Assembly (NCBI RefSeq): GCF_020165855.1
Contig: NZ_JAIUFY010000013.1
Coordinates: forward strand, 124,001-188,000
Origin: Celeribacter litoreus
Lineage (GTDB): Bacteria; Pseudomonadota; Alphaproteobacteria; Rhodobacterales; Rhodobacteraceae
Reading direction: 5' to 3'
Length of the DNA stretch: 64,000 nt
The notes under the pieces are model-generated. The model searched no databases and had not been told where the DNA came from. It was given only the letters and a program-made list of their open reading frames with translations. The position numbers and the translations under genes were made by a program. Below are positions 25,897 to 34,260 of this stretch, piece by piece (the first letter of the stretch is position 1; each line of letters begins with the position of its first letter).

Positions 25897-26634
25897 ATGG
25901 CAAAACCGATCATGGCAAAAGCCACCGCCGTCTGGCTGGTTGATAACACCACGTTGAGCTTCAAACAGATCGCCGATTTCTGCGGCCTGCACGAGCTTGA
26001 AGTTCAAGGCATCGCTGACGGTGATGTTGCTGGCGGTGTGCGCGGGTTTGACCCCATTGCGAACAACCAGCTGACGGCAGATGAGATCAAAGCTGGTGAG
26101 GACAACCCGCTTCACCGTCTGAAACTCAAATTCAACGCTGCTGCGACCGGCGAAGAAAAGCGTCGCGGCCCGCGTTACACTCCGCTGTCCAAGCGTCAGG
26201 ATCGTCCGAACTCGATCCTGTGGCTCGTGAAGTTCCACCCGGAGCTGACCGACGGCCAGATCGCGAAACTCGTGGGCACCACGAAGCCGACGATCCAGTC
26301 GATCCGCGAGCGCACGCACTGGAACATCGCAAACATGCAGCCGATCGATCCGGTTGCTCTCGGCCTGTGTAAGCAGTCCGAACTCGACGCAGCCGTTCAA
26401 AAAGCCGCGAAGAACCGCGAAGCCGGCATGACCGACGACGAGCGCCGCAAGCTCCTCTCCACCGAGGATTCTCTGGCTGCCGAAGCAGAGCCGAAAATCC
26501 CGACGGCGATCTCCGGTCTCGAAGCCTTCTCCCTCTCCGGTTCGGATGACGAAGAAGAAAAAGACGAGAGCGTTCCGGATGCGGACAGCTTCTTCAACCT
26601 GCCTGATAACGGGGACGACGAAGACGAGGATTGA
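25897..26634 (+). CDS. trcR: TrcR (DUF1013) transcription-associated protein
   Basis: The 245-aa product opens MAKPIMAKATAVWLVDNTTL and matches DUF1013, an alphaproteobacterial family whose Caulobacter member TrcR was described as tracking with RNA polymerase and affecting the cell cycle. Helix-turn-helix-like segments are visible (SFKQIADFCGLHELEVQGI and LTDGQIAKLVGTTKPTIQSI). The C-terminal 50 residues are strongly acidic. AAGGAGTG precedes the ATG. A strong terminator follows, marking the left border of the hydrogenase locus. Confidence 0.85.
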   Translation: MAKPIMAKATAVWLVDNTTLSFKQIADFCGLHELEVQGIADGDVAGGVRGFDPIANNQLTADEIKAGEDNPLHRLKLKFNAAATGEEKRRGPRYTPLSKRQDRPNSILWLVKFHPELTDGQIAKLVGTTKPTIQSIRERTHWNIANMQPIDPVALGLCKQSELDAAVQKAAKNREAGMTDDERRKLLSTEDSLAAEAEPKIPTAISGLEAFSLSGSDDEEEKDESVPDADSFFNLPDNGDDEDED

Positions 26635-26665
26635 TCCTCTCTCGTTCCATCAGGACCGCAATTTG

Positions 26666-26697
26666 AGACCCCTGCCGGAGAAATCGGGCGGGGGTCT
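26666..26697 (+). terminator. Terminator of trcR
   Basis: AGACCCC (26666-26672) and GGGGTCT (26691-26697) form the base of the stem, extended inward by TGCC/GGCG-type pairs, and TTTTTT follows. Confidence 0.85.
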
Positions 26698-26785
26698 TTT
26701 TTATCCACTTTGATGCGGCTCAAGGAGGGTGAAGGCGCGTCGGAGTAAGACGCAAGGCAAGTCACTACTTCACGGGGATTGATCG

Positions 26786-27088
26786 ATGTGCCTCGCCTAT
26801 CCAATGAAAGTCGTCTCGCGTGACGGCATAAACACCGCAACCTGTGAAAAGGATGGCGAGCTGCACTGCGTGGATACGACGTTCTTATCAGAGGTTCAGA
26901 TTGGTGATTGGGTCACGGTGCATCTCGGGATTGCGCGTGAGGTGATGACAGAGGCAGACGCCCGCCAAATCCTCGATGCGCTGCACGCGCTGGACATGGT
27001 CAAGCAGGGCGAAACGCAGGTCGATCATCTGTTTGCGGACCTCATCGGGCGGGAGCCGCCGCGGCCTCCGAGCGCCGACTCTGACTAA
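26786..27088 (+). CDS. hypC: [NiFe]-hydrogenase maturation chaperone HypC/HupF
   Basis: HypC-family chaperones carry the Fe(CN)2CO group with HypD and hold the hydrogenase large-subunit precursor. The 100-aa product begins MCLAYPMKV with the essential Cys2 exposed after Met removal. The beta-barrel core contains IGDWVTVHLGIA. The C-terminus has a 20-residue Pro/Glu/Asp-rich extension, more like HupF than short HypC. It stands 289 bp upstream of the structural operon in the same direction. No hypA, B, D, E or F gene is in the window. Confidence 0.92.
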   Translation: MCLAYPMKVVSRDGINTATCEKDGELHCVDTTFLSEVQIGDWVTVHLGIAREVMTEADARQILDALHALDMVKQGETQVDHLFADLIGREPPRPPSADSD

Positions 27089-27377
27089 ATTTATAGGCTT
27101 TGCGCATGAGATTTTGCGTCATGCGCATTAGGAAAGTTGGTTTCCGGTGTTGGTGTTTGGTTGGTAGGCGAGTTTTCGGTTTTTGGGCGGGCCGAGAGGC
27201 GCCATGTCGATCTGAATCTCTATTTTATTATTTAGTTTCAATGTTCTGAGCGATTAAGGCTGGGTTCTCAGGGTTCTTTGTGCAAGACATGACCACGTTT
27301 GTCCTAGCGCAAAGTTTTCGGACCTCGGATTAAAATATTCTCAGAATGTAATATTTGCGAAAGTCTGGGAGGCGAAC
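27089..27377 (+). promoter_or_regulatory. AT-rich leader of the hydrogenase operon
   Basis: This 289-bp spacer is clearly less GC-rich than its surroundings and has no credible gene. It holds a 9-bp hairpin at 27101-27127 (TGCGCATGA/TCATGCGCA) close to the hypC stop, a T-rich middle (27220-27245), and ATTCTCAGAAT (27337-27347), a perfect 11-bp palindrome flanked by AATATT motifs about 30 bp before hupD. I found no sigma-54 -24/-12 pair and no FNR box. Confidence 0.55.
27101..27127 (+). repeat. 9-bp inverted repeat after hypC
   Basis: TGCGCATGA and TCATGCGCA enclose a 9-nt loop 12 bp past the hypC stop. A terminator role is possible, but no T-run follows. Confidence 0.5.
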
Positions 27378-27890
27378 TTGGACACGGCAAAGCATTTGGG
27401 CCATCTGAACGTGCTCGTCATGGGTGTTGGAAACTCACTTTTGACGGACGAGGCGGTGGGTCCGCAGGCGATCAAACGGTTTCAAGAAGCCTACGGCGAA
27501 CTGCTAGGCGTCAGCCTGCTCGACGCAGGAACGCTCTCCTTCACCCTCGCCGATGAGATTGGCGCAGCAGATGCTTTGATTGTGTTCGATGCGGCGCGAC
27601 TGAATGCGACGGTGGGCAGCGTTCGGGTCCTTGAAGGCAAAGAGATGGACGACTTTGTCCGCTCCGGAAAGCTCACCGTGCATGAAGTCGGCCTGACAGA
27701 CCTTTTGGACATGGCGCGGATGACGGGAGACTTGCCCGCCCGTCGCGCCTTGGTCGCGATTGAGCCAGCGCATGTTGGATGGGGATTGGAACTCAGCCCC
27801 GCGGTTGAGGCCGCCATGCCCACGGCGATCCAGATGGCGCACGACGTTCTGAGCCGCTGGAACGCGGAATGTGTGGAGGCCGCGCAATGA
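27378..27890 (+). CDS. hupD: [NiFe]-hydrogenase maturation endopeptidase (HupD/HyaD family)
   Basis: This protease trims the C-terminus of the large subunit once nickel is in place. The 170-aa product has the family block LVMGVGNSLLTDEAVG (acidic residue for nickel sensing), DAGTLSF with the second Asp, and VHEVGLTDLL with the His ligand. The start is taken as TTG at 27378, with GGGAGG 5 nt before; the first ATG (27420) lies inside the conserved beta strand and would truncate it. The stop overlaps hupH by 4 bp. Confidence 0.88.
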   Translation: MDTAKHLGHLNVLVMGVGNSLLTDEAVGPQAIKRFQEAYGELLGVSLLDAGTLSFTLADEIGAADALIVFDAARLNATVGSVRVLEGKEMDDFVRSGKLTVHEVGLTDLLDMARMTGDLPARRALVAIEPAHVGWGLELSPAVEAAMPTAIQMAHDVLSRWNAECVEAAQ

Positions 27891-28303
27891 CCGATCTGAC
27901 ACTCAAAGACTTCATGCCGAAACCCGAAACGGGCAACGTCATCCTGCTCCTCAACGAAATTCGCCATGCCCTGCGTCATCTCGCAGAGACCGGAGAACCC
28001 ACGACGATTGATCTGAGCGGAATCCCGATGACCAAGGCGGAAACCGAAGAATTCGAAGCCGCACTCGGCACGGGCGAAGTGCACGCGGAGATCGACGCGG
28101 GCGGACCTTCTGAGGTCATTGAAACGAGCTTTGCCGGTGTCTGGCGCGTGATCCATCGCGCCTCCGAGGAAATGACCCTCGCCCGTTACATCGAGGTCAC
28201 CCGAATTCCCGAAATACTGGTCGCGCACCCGTCCGACATGCGCGCCGCACTGACCCGTCTCGAAGCCAGATTGGAACTTTCCAGCGAGGAGGAGGCCCTA
28301 TGA
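27887..28303 (+). CDS. hupH: Hydrogenase expression/formation protein with one HupH C-terminal domain
   Basis: The 138-aa product matches a single HupH_C-type domain (about residues 18-130), including ALRHLAETGEPTTIDL, FAGVWRVIHR and VTRIPEILVAHPSD. HupH of rhizobia is about twice this length and helps mature the hydrogenase, perhaps protecting the small subunit from oxygen. Here only one domain is present. It overlaps hupD upstream and hynS downstream by 4 bp each, so it would be made in step with the small subunit. Confidence 0.75.
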   Translation: MTDLTLKDFMPKPETGNVILLLNEIRHALRHLAETGEPTTIDLSGIPMTKAETEEFEAALGTGEVHAEIDAGGPSEVIETSFAGVWRVIHRASEEMTLARYIEVTRIPEILVAHPSDMRAALTRLEARLELSSEEEAL

Positions 28304-29400
28304 CAAAAACCGATTTAACCTTAGGGGATCGACTACAGGCGCGAGGTGTCTCGCGGCGGGCCTTCCTCAAATATTGCGCGACCACTGCTTCATTGCTCGC
28401 CCTGCCGCCAACCATGGTGCCGCACATTGCGAACGCCCTAGAAAGTCAACGGCGACCGTCGGTCATCTGGCTCTCCTTCCAGGAATGCACGGGCTGCTCT
28501 GAGTCGATCTTGCGATCCAATACGCCGTCGATTGAGAGCATGATCTTCGAGACCATCTCGCTCGACTACCACCACACGATCATGGCCGCCTCCGGCCATC
28601 AGGCCGAAGAAGCCCGCAAGATCGCGATGGAAGAGAATTGGGGCAACTACCTCGTGATCGTCGACGGCTCTGTGCCGACCGGCAACATGGGCTATTCCAC
28701 CACGGCGGGTGAGAGTAACATCGACACGCTCAAACACGTCGCCGAGGGCGCGGCCGCGATCGTTTGTATGGGCACCTGCTCCGCATTTGGTGGCATTCCT
28801 TATGCGAACCCGAACCCGACCGATGCGGTCGCCGTTTCTGACGTGATTAAGGACAAGCCCATCGTCAATGTTCCGGGCTGTCCGCCGATCCCCGCCGTTA
28901 TGACATCCGTTCTCGCGCATTACCTCGCCTTCGGTGAGTTGCCGGAGCTTGATCACCTGAACCGGCCCAAAGTTTTTTACGGTCAGAATATCCACGACCG
29001 CTGCTATCGCCGCCCATTCTATGAACGCGGACAGTTTGCAGAAAGCTTTGATGATGAGGGCGCCAAAAAAGGCTGGTGCCTCTACAAACTCGGTTGCAAA
29101 GGCCCGACGACCTACAACGCCTGCGCTGTTCTCAAATGGAACGAGGGCACGAGTTTCCCAATCGAAGCCGGTCACGGGTGCCTCGGCTGTTCCGAGCCGA
29201 ACTTCTGGGATGCGGGTAGCTTCTACAACCCGCTGTCCACGGCCACGCATCTCGATGCCGGAACCGTTGCTTTGGCCGGTGCTGTCGGCGTCGGCGTTGG
29301 CGCTGCGGCTGGTGCAGCCGCCCGCAGCCAGCAGAAGAAAATCAAAGCCGCACCCGCGAAAGCGTTCACCCCAACAAAAGCCGAGGAGGAGAGCCAATGA
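28300..29400 (+). CDS. hynS: [NiFe]-hydrogenase small subunit with Tat signal (Isp type)
   Basis: The small subunit holds three Fe-S clusters that pass electrons from the active site. The 366-aa product starts with a Tat signal (SRRAFLK at 18-24). The proximal cluster region is QECTGCSES with C63 and C66 and Gly65 between them, so the six-Cys cluster of oxygen-tolerant enzymes is not indicated. Later come CMGTCSAFGG, GCPP, HDRCYRR, LYKLGCKGPTTYNAC and GHGCLGCSEPNFW. The C-terminus has an Ala/Gly/Val-rich helix (about 325-342) that could anchor it. The order hynS-isp1-isp2-hynL is that of Thiocapsa-type Isp hydrogenases. Confidence 0.93.
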   Translation: MTKTDLTLGDRLQARGVSRRAFLKYCATTASLLALPPTMVPHIANALESQRRPSVIWLSFQECTGCSESILRSNTPSIESMIFETISLDYHHTIMAASGHQAEEARKIAMEENWGNYLVIVDGSVPTGNMGYSTTAGESNIDTLKHVAEGAAAIVCMGTCSAFGGIPYANPNPTDAVAVSDVIKDKPIVNVPGCPPIPAVMTSVLAHYLAFGELPELDHLNRPKVFYGQNIHDRCYRRPFYERGQFAESFDDEGAKKGWCLYKLGCKGPTTYNACAVLKWNEGTSFPIEAGHGCLGCSEPNFWDAGSFYNPLSTATHLDAGTVALAGAVGVGVGAAAGAAARSQQKKIKAAPAKAFTPTKAEEESQ

Positions 29401-30053
29401 CATTGCTCGAATTCGCGCGTGGCCCTGCGCTACAGTGGGCTGCTGTGATCTTTGTCATCGGGATGCTCTGGCGCACCTTGGGGCTGCTTTTGATGCTGCG
29501 CTCAAGACCTCTTTCGAAGGACCGTAAAAAGGGTCTGGCTGGCGCTGGCGTGAAAACGATGTTCTCGCGCTTCTTGCTCCCGAAAGTCTTCGCAAAGCGC
29601 GTTGGCTTCCAATACTTGCTTGGCTGGATTTGGCACGTTGGCTTCGTGTTGACGGTGTTCTTCTTCCAGGTCCATGTGATGTTCTTCAAAGGTCTCGTCG
29701 GCTTTGGCTGGCCCGCACTTCCGAACTCCGTCGTCCTTCCGGTTGCCGCCGTTTCGCTCGGCATTCTCGTGATCCTGCTCGTGCGCCGGATGACGAACCC
29801 GATGCTGCGCTACATCTCTAACTTTAACGATTATTCGAGCGTGATCGTCACGATCCTGCCGTTTGCGACAGGCTTCGCGACCTTCACCCACATCGGGGTC
29901 CTGCCCTACGAAACACTGCTCGCGCTGCACTTCCTGTCCGTCGCGCTGCTGCTCGTGTGGTTCCCGTTCTCGAAATTGTTCCATGTCATAACCGTGCTCC
30001 CGTCCCGCTATATTCTGGGAGTGAAATTCTGGCGTCGGGGGGTTGAAGCATGA
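29397..30053 (+). CDS. isp1: Isp1-type membrane cytochrome b subunit (NarI/DsrM-like)
   Basis: The 218-aa product has about five hydrophobic helices (around residues 12-32, 70-95, 105-127, 150-165, 172-190) and histidines suited to haem b (H80, H93, H165 and H179 region), resembling the gamma subunit of nitrate reductase. Isp1 would take electrons from Isp2 or the small subunit to the quinone pool. It is placed between the small and large hydrogenase genes with 4-bp overlaps at both ends. The helix bounds are read by eye. Confidence 0.82.
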   Translation: MTLLEFARGPALQWAAVIFVIGMLWRTLGLLLMLRSRPLSKDRKKGLAGAGVKTMFSRFLLPKVFAKRVGFQYLLGWIWHVGFVLTVFFFQVHVMFFKGLVGFGWPALPNSVVLPVAAVSLGILVILLVRRMTNPMLRYISNFNDYSSVIVTILPFATGFATFTHIGVLPYETLLALHFLSVALLLVWFPFSKLFHVITVLPSRYILGVKFWRRGVEA

Positions 30054-31435
30054 CCGAAGTCATCACCAAACAAGAACGCGAGGAAGCCTTTGCCATGTTC
30101 TACGGCATGGCGGCGAGTATCGGCGAATTGGCCGACCCTGCCCCTGAAATGACTGACGAGGAACGTGTCGAACGCGCCAAGGAGGTCTTCCTCAAAGGCA
30201 TCGACAATAACGTCGCGGTGCAGCTTGATGCATGCCTCCACTGCGGCGCGTGTGCGCAGGCTTGCCAGTTCTTCATCGGAACCGAAGACCCGAAATACAC
30301 GCCGATCCACAAACTCGATCTGCTGAAGAAGGTCTACAAACGCGAACTGAGCCCGCTGAGCTGGCTGCTCAAGCCATTCACACCGGATATCACAGTGGAA
30401 GACCTGCGGAACCAGGTGGAGCTTGTCTATGACAGCTGCACAATGTGCGGGCGCTGCAATATGGTTTGCCCGTCCGCGATCAACATCGGCGATCTTGTGT
30501 CGCTGAACCGCTCCGCGATGGCGGCGGCGGGTCTGGCTCCTGCCGAATTGCGTTACATGCGGGATGGTCAGGAGGCCGATGGCACGATCTTTGGGGCCGA
30601 CGAAGACCTGTTCATGTTCCGCATTCAGGACATTCAACAGAAGCTCGGTTTCGAGATCCCGCTGAATAAGAAGGGCGCGGATGTTCTTCTTATGACGTCC
30701 GGCCTCGATATTCACCTCTTCGCAGACGCGACGGGTGGGGCCATTGAGACTCTGCATCATATGGGCGTGGACTACACTCTCGCGACAGACGCATATGAGG
30801 GGGCGAACTTCGGGTCGTTGTCTGGGTATGACGCGACCAAGAAAAAGCTGACCAAGCACAGCACCGAAGCCATCGAAGCACTTGGCGTGAAAACCGTAAT
30901 CGTGCCGGAATGCGGTCACTCCTATCCGGCGCTACGTTTCGGCGCGGCGGAGGCCATGGGGCGTCCTGTCAATTTCGAGGTGATGACCGTGTCCGAATAC
31001 TTCGGGCGTGCCGTGATGGATGGTCGTCTGAAGCTCGAAAAGAAAAGCCACCCGAAACCGATTGCGCTGCATGATCCGTGCAAGGTTGGTCGTTGGGGCG
31101 GCGTGTTTGATGAGCCGCGCGAGATTCTCAAGGCCTGCGGATATGACCTGCACGAAACTGAATCCAACCGTCAGTATAACTTCTGCTGCGGCGGCGGTGC
31201 AGCGAACTTCCTGTTGCCGTCTGCCGACAAACTCAAACGCGTTGGCTACCGTGTGAAAATGGGCGAGATCGAAGCCGCTGGTGCCGAAGAGCTCGTCGTG
31301 TCCTGCGGATCCTGCCGGATGAATTTCGAAGTCGGCAAAGTCAAAGCAGGCGACTCTATTCCAGTCGAAAGCCTCGCCGCCATCATTGCAGCACACCTTC
31401 CGAAAAAAGAGACAGTCGAGGGAGATAAGGTATGA
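30050..31435 (+). CDS. isp2: Isp2-type iron-sulfur protein (HdrD/DsrK-like)
   Basis: The 461-aa product has two [4Fe-4S] motifs, CLHCGACAQAC (C62, C65, C68, C72) and CTMCGRCNMVC (C130, C133, C136, C140). Two C-terminal CCG-type domains follow; the second has HDPCKVGRWGG, NFCCGGG and SCGSCRMNF. This is the heterodisulfide-reductase HdrD/DsrK architecture of Isp2, thought to link the hydrogenase to Isp1 on the cytoplasmic side. It overlaps isp1 and hynL by 4 bp each. Confidence 0.87.
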   Translation: MTEVITKQEREEAFAMFYGMAASIGELADPAPEMTDEERVERAKEVFLKGIDNNVAVQLDACLHCGACAQACQFFIGTEDPKYTPIHKLDLLKKVYKRELSPLSWLLKPFTPDITVEDLRNQVELVYDSCTMCGRCNMVCPSAINIGDLVSLNRSAMAAAGLAPAELRYMRDGQEADGTIFGADEDLFMFRIQDIQQKLGFEIPLNKKGADVLLMTSGLDIHLFADATGGAIETLHHMGVDYTLATDAYEGANFGSLSGYDATKKKLTKHSTEAIEALGVKTVIVPECGHSYPALRFGAAEAMGRPVNFEVMTVSEYFGRAVMDGRLKLEKKSHPKPIALHDPCKVGRWGGVFDEPREILKACGYDLHETESNRQYNFCCGGGAANFLLPSADKLKRVGYRVKMGEIEAAGAEELVVSCGSCRMNFEVGKVKAGDSIPVESLAAIIAAHLPKKETVEGDKV

Positions 31436-33153
31436 GCGAACGTATCGTTGTCGATCCTATCACACGGATCGAAGGGCATTTGCGCATCGAGGCGCAGATG
31501 GACGGCGACAAAATCGCCTCCGCCTACTCCTCCGGGACTTCTGTGCGCGGGATCGAAGTTATCCTGAAGGGCCGCGACCCACGCGACGCTTGGGCCTTCG
31601 CGCAGCGGATTTGCGGGGTTTGCACATTGGTGCACGGCATGGCCTCTATTCGGTCTGTTGAGAATGCGCTGAACTATGAAATTCCGCAGAACGCGCAGAT
31701 CATTCGGAACCTGATGATCGCAGCACAGTTTGTGCATGACCACGTGATGCACTTCTACCACCTGCATGCGCTAGATTGGGTGGATGTGGTTTCCGCGCTT
31801 GATGCTGATCCGAAAGCAACTTCGGAACTGGCGCAGTCGATCTCCAAACATCCGATGTCCTCGCCCGGATATTTCGCCGATGTTAAGGCACAATTGAAGG
31901 GCTTTGTCGAAACCGGACAGATCGGGATTTTCGCGAATGGCTACTGGGGCCATCCGGGTTACAAACTGCCACCCGAAGCCAACCTCATGGCCGTCGCGCA
32001 CTATCTCGAAGCGCTCAAATGGCAGCGCGAAATTGCCAAGCTGCACGCGATCTTTGGCGGTAAAAACCCGCACCCGAACTTTGTCGTCGGCGGCGTTCCT
32101 TCGCCGATTGATCTGAATTCGGATAGCGCAATTAACGCTGAAAAGCTGCAAAAAGTCGCTGATATTATCAAAATGGCACGCGATTTTGTCGAAAATGTCT
32201 ACGTGCCGGATACTTTGGCCATCGGGTCTTTCTACAAAGACTGGGCGTTCAAAGGTGAGGGTCTCGGCAACTTCATGTCCTACGGTGAATTCCCCGCCGC
32301 AGGGTATGGCGATGCTTCGACTAATCTCGTTCCGGCAGGCGTGATCCTCGATCGTGATCTCTCGACCATCCACGACATCGACCTGAATGCGCCGGACCAG
32401 ATTGAAGAGTACGTGGCGCACTCTTGGTATGACTATGAAGGCGGGAAAGACAAAGGGCTTCACCCCTATGACGGTGAAACGGCCCTGAACTACACAGGTC
32501 CGCAGCCGCCTTACACACATCTCGATGTTGAGGGCGCCTATAGCTGGATCAAATCCCCGCGTTGGAAAGGGCATGCTGTCGAAGTCGGCCCGTTGTCCCG
32601 CGTCTTGATGATGTATGCCTCGGGTCATGAGCAGACGAAGGAGCTCGTCGATAGTTCGCTTCGGACGCTTGACCTTCCGGTTGAGGGGCTGTTCTCGACG
32701 CTCGGTCGGGTCGCGGCGCGGACGCTTGAAACCAAGGTCATCGTGGATGCGATGCAGGGTTGGTACGACGCCCTTATCGCGAACATCAAAGCGGGTGATA
32801 CCAAGACGTTCAACGAGACGCTTTGGGAACCGTCTAGCTGGCCGAAGAAGGCGCAAGGCGTTGGGTATATGGAAGCCCCGCGCGGCGGCCTCGGCCACTG
32901 GATCGTCATCGAAGATGGCAAGATTGCCAACTATCAGGCCGTGGTGCCGTCCACATGGAACGCCGGTCCGCGCGACGAAAAAGGCCAGTCTGGCGCTTAC
33001 GAAGCCGCGCTTCAGGACAACCACGTCATGGAAAATCCGGATCAGCCGCTCGAGATTTTGCGCACGATCCATAGTTTCGACCCATGCCTCGCCTGCGCTG
33101 TCCACGTGATGGACCCCGACGGCAAAGAGCGCCTGCAGGTCAAAGTCTCTTGA
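31432..33153 (+). CDS. hynL: [NiFe]-hydrogenase large subunit
   Basis: The catalytic subunit holds the Ni-Fe(CN)2CO centre. The 573-aa product has the N-terminal ligand motif RICGVC (C61, C64) and the C-terminal motif DPCLACAVH (C552, C555, H558). Fifteen residues follow His558 and should be removed by HupD. The rest matches group 1 uptake enzymes, starting MSERIVVDPITRIEGHLR. It has no signal of its own and would be exported with the Tat-bearing HynS. It is the last structural gene, 42 bp before the SCP-2-like gene. Confidence 0.95.
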   Translation: MSERIVVDPITRIEGHLRIEAQMDGDKIASAYSSGTSVRGIEVILKGRDPRDAWAFAQRICGVCTLVHGMASIRSVENALNYEIPQNAQIIRNLMIAAQFVHDHVMHFYHLHALDWVDVVSALDADPKATSELAQSISKHPMSSPGYFADVKAQLKGFVETGQIGIFANGYWGHPGYKLPPEANLMAVAHYLEALKWQREIAKLHAIFGGKNPHPNFVVGGVPSPIDLNSDSAINAEKLQKVADIIKMARDFVENVYVPDTLAIGSFYKDWAFKGEGLGNFMSYGEFPAAGYGDASTNLVPAGVILDRDLSTIHDIDLNAPDQIEEYVAHSWYDYEGGKDKGLHPYDGETALNYTGPQPPYTHLDVEGAYSWIKSPRWKGHAVEVGPLSRVLMMYASGHEQTKELVDSSLRTLDLPVEGLFSTLGRVAARTLETKVIVDAMQGWYDALIANIKAGDTKTFNETLWEPSSWPKKAQGVGYMEAPRGGLGHWIVIEDGKIANYQAVVPSTWNAGPRDEKGQSGAYEAALQDNHVMENPDQPLEILRTIHSFDPCLACAVHVMDPDGKERLQVKVS

Positions 33154-33195
33154 TCCGTGTCCTGCACGGGGCATGGAATTTGAAAGGAAGAAGAA

Positions 33196-33594
33196 ATGAG
33201 TGAACTTTTCTCATCAGAATGGATGGCCGGTTTCGCGAAAGAGTGGAATGCCGATCCTGCATTGAGCGGTGCTCTGGCGGAGATCGGGTTCAGCTCGACC
33301 ATCGCCTACGGGTTCGCCGGAGATGACACTCCGAAAGGCGTTCTCGTGGTCGAAAACGGTCAAGCCGTCTCCTCCGGCGATTATGACGGGCAGGAACTCA
33401 ACTGGGATATCCGTATGCCAGCCGCCAATTGGGATACATGGATGAAGAAACCGCCGAACATGATGACGCTCGGCGTGGCCTACACCACCGGTAAGCTGAA
33501 GTTCGTCGTTGGGGATTACTCCGCTATGATCAAAGACCCGCGCATGGCTGGACCCTTTATCAAGAGTTTTGCGGCTATGTCTAAGGTCGTCTGA
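33196..33594 (+). CDS. SCP-2 sterol-transfer-like small protein at the end of the hydrogenase operon
   Basis: The 132-aa product shows the SCP-2 fold pattern: MSELFSSEWMAGFAKEWNAD, a central strand pair KGVLVVENGQ, DWxx-type segment ELNWDIRMPAANWDTWM, and the end GKLKFVVGDYSAM. SCP-2 domains bind hydrophobic ligands. An AAGGAAGAAG site precedes the ATG. The gap of 42 bp to hynL and the terminator right after it place it in the hydrogenase transcript. Its role there is unknown; binding a lipid or quinone-like ligand is a guess. Confidence 0.72.
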   Translation: MSELFSSEWMAGFAKEWNADPALSGALAEIGFSSTIAYGFAGDDTPKGVLVVENGQAVSSGDYDGQELNWDIRMPAANWDTWMKKPPNMMTLGVAYTTGKLKFVVGDYSAMIKDPRMAGPFIKSFAAMSKVV

Positions 33595-33620
33595 CGGCCA
33601 AACAGAGCACTCTTGATAGG

Positions 33621-33653
33621 AAACGCCCCCCGGCACCCGGTTGGAGGGCGTTT
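33621..33653 (+). terminator. Terminator at the right end of the hydrogenase locus
   Basis: AAACGCCC (33621-33628) pairs with GGGCGTTT (33646-33653), extended inward by a few more pairs, and runs into TTC. It may also stop recR transcripts on the minus strand. Confidence 0.75.
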
Positions 33654-33658
33654 TCGAT

Positions 33659-34252
33659 TCATAGACGTTTGCGCGCCGTGAGTGCTGCGGTGATCGTCCC
33701 GTCGTCGAGGTAATCGAGTTCTCCGCCGACCGGCACACCCTGCGCGAGGGAACTCACTGTGCAGCGCTCGCCCAATTCGTCAGAGATGTAATGGGCTGTC
33801 GTCTGACCGTCCACGGTCGCACTGAGTGCAAGAATAACTTCGCGAATATCCTCGTCGCGAACCCGCTGAACTAAGGCAGGGATACGCAGATCCTCTGGTC
33901 CAATCCCGTCGAGCGCAGAGAGCGTCCCGCCCAAGACGTGGTAGCGGCCTTTGAACACCTGCGCGCGTTCCATGGCCCAGAGATCGGACACGTCTTCAAC
34001 GACGCAAATCTCGCCGGACGCCCGACGATCATCCGCGCAAATATCGCAGAGGTCGCCCGTGCCGATATTTCCGCAGCGGACGCATTCACGCGCATTGTCG
34101 GCCACTTGTTGCATGGCGGTCGCCAGTGGATGCATCAGGCGGCCACGTTTTTTGATGAGGTGCAGAACGGCGCGCCGCGCGGAGCGGGGCCCAAGCCCCG
34201 GCAACCGCGCCATGAGATCAATCAGATCTTCTATCTCTTGCCGACCGCTCAC
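33659..34252 (-). CDS. recR: Recombination protein RecR
   Basis: RecR works with RecO/RecF in loading RecA at gaps. The 197-aa product has the N-terminal helix-hairpin-helix ([11 protein letters not shown]), the zinc motif [16 protein letters not shown], and the Toprim domain with CVVEDVSDL and the Walker-like end [11 protein letters not shown]. The start is GTG at 34252 with TGAGG upstream. It follows ybaB by 8 bp in the common dnaX-ybaB-recR order. Confidence 0.96.
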   Translation of the reverse strand: MSGRQEIEDLIDLMARLPGLGPRSARRAVLHLIKKRGRLMHPLATAMQQVADNARECVRCGNIGTGDLCDICADDRRASGEICVVEDVSDLWAMERAQVFKGRYHVLGGTLSALDGIGPEDLRIPALVQRVRDEDIREVILALSATVDGQTTAHYISDELGERCTVSSLAQGVPVGGELDYLDDGTITAALTARKRL

Positions 34253-34260
34253 GCGTTGCC

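Noticed and set aside
27150-27180. TTGG-rich run upstream of hupD as a repeat array
   Set aside because: The spacing is irregular and the units differ; it is low-complexity sequence, not a true tandem repeat.
31771-33174. 467-codon open frame opposite hynL
   Set aside because: hynL has both nickel-binding motifs in the plus frame; the antisense frame is a composition artefact.
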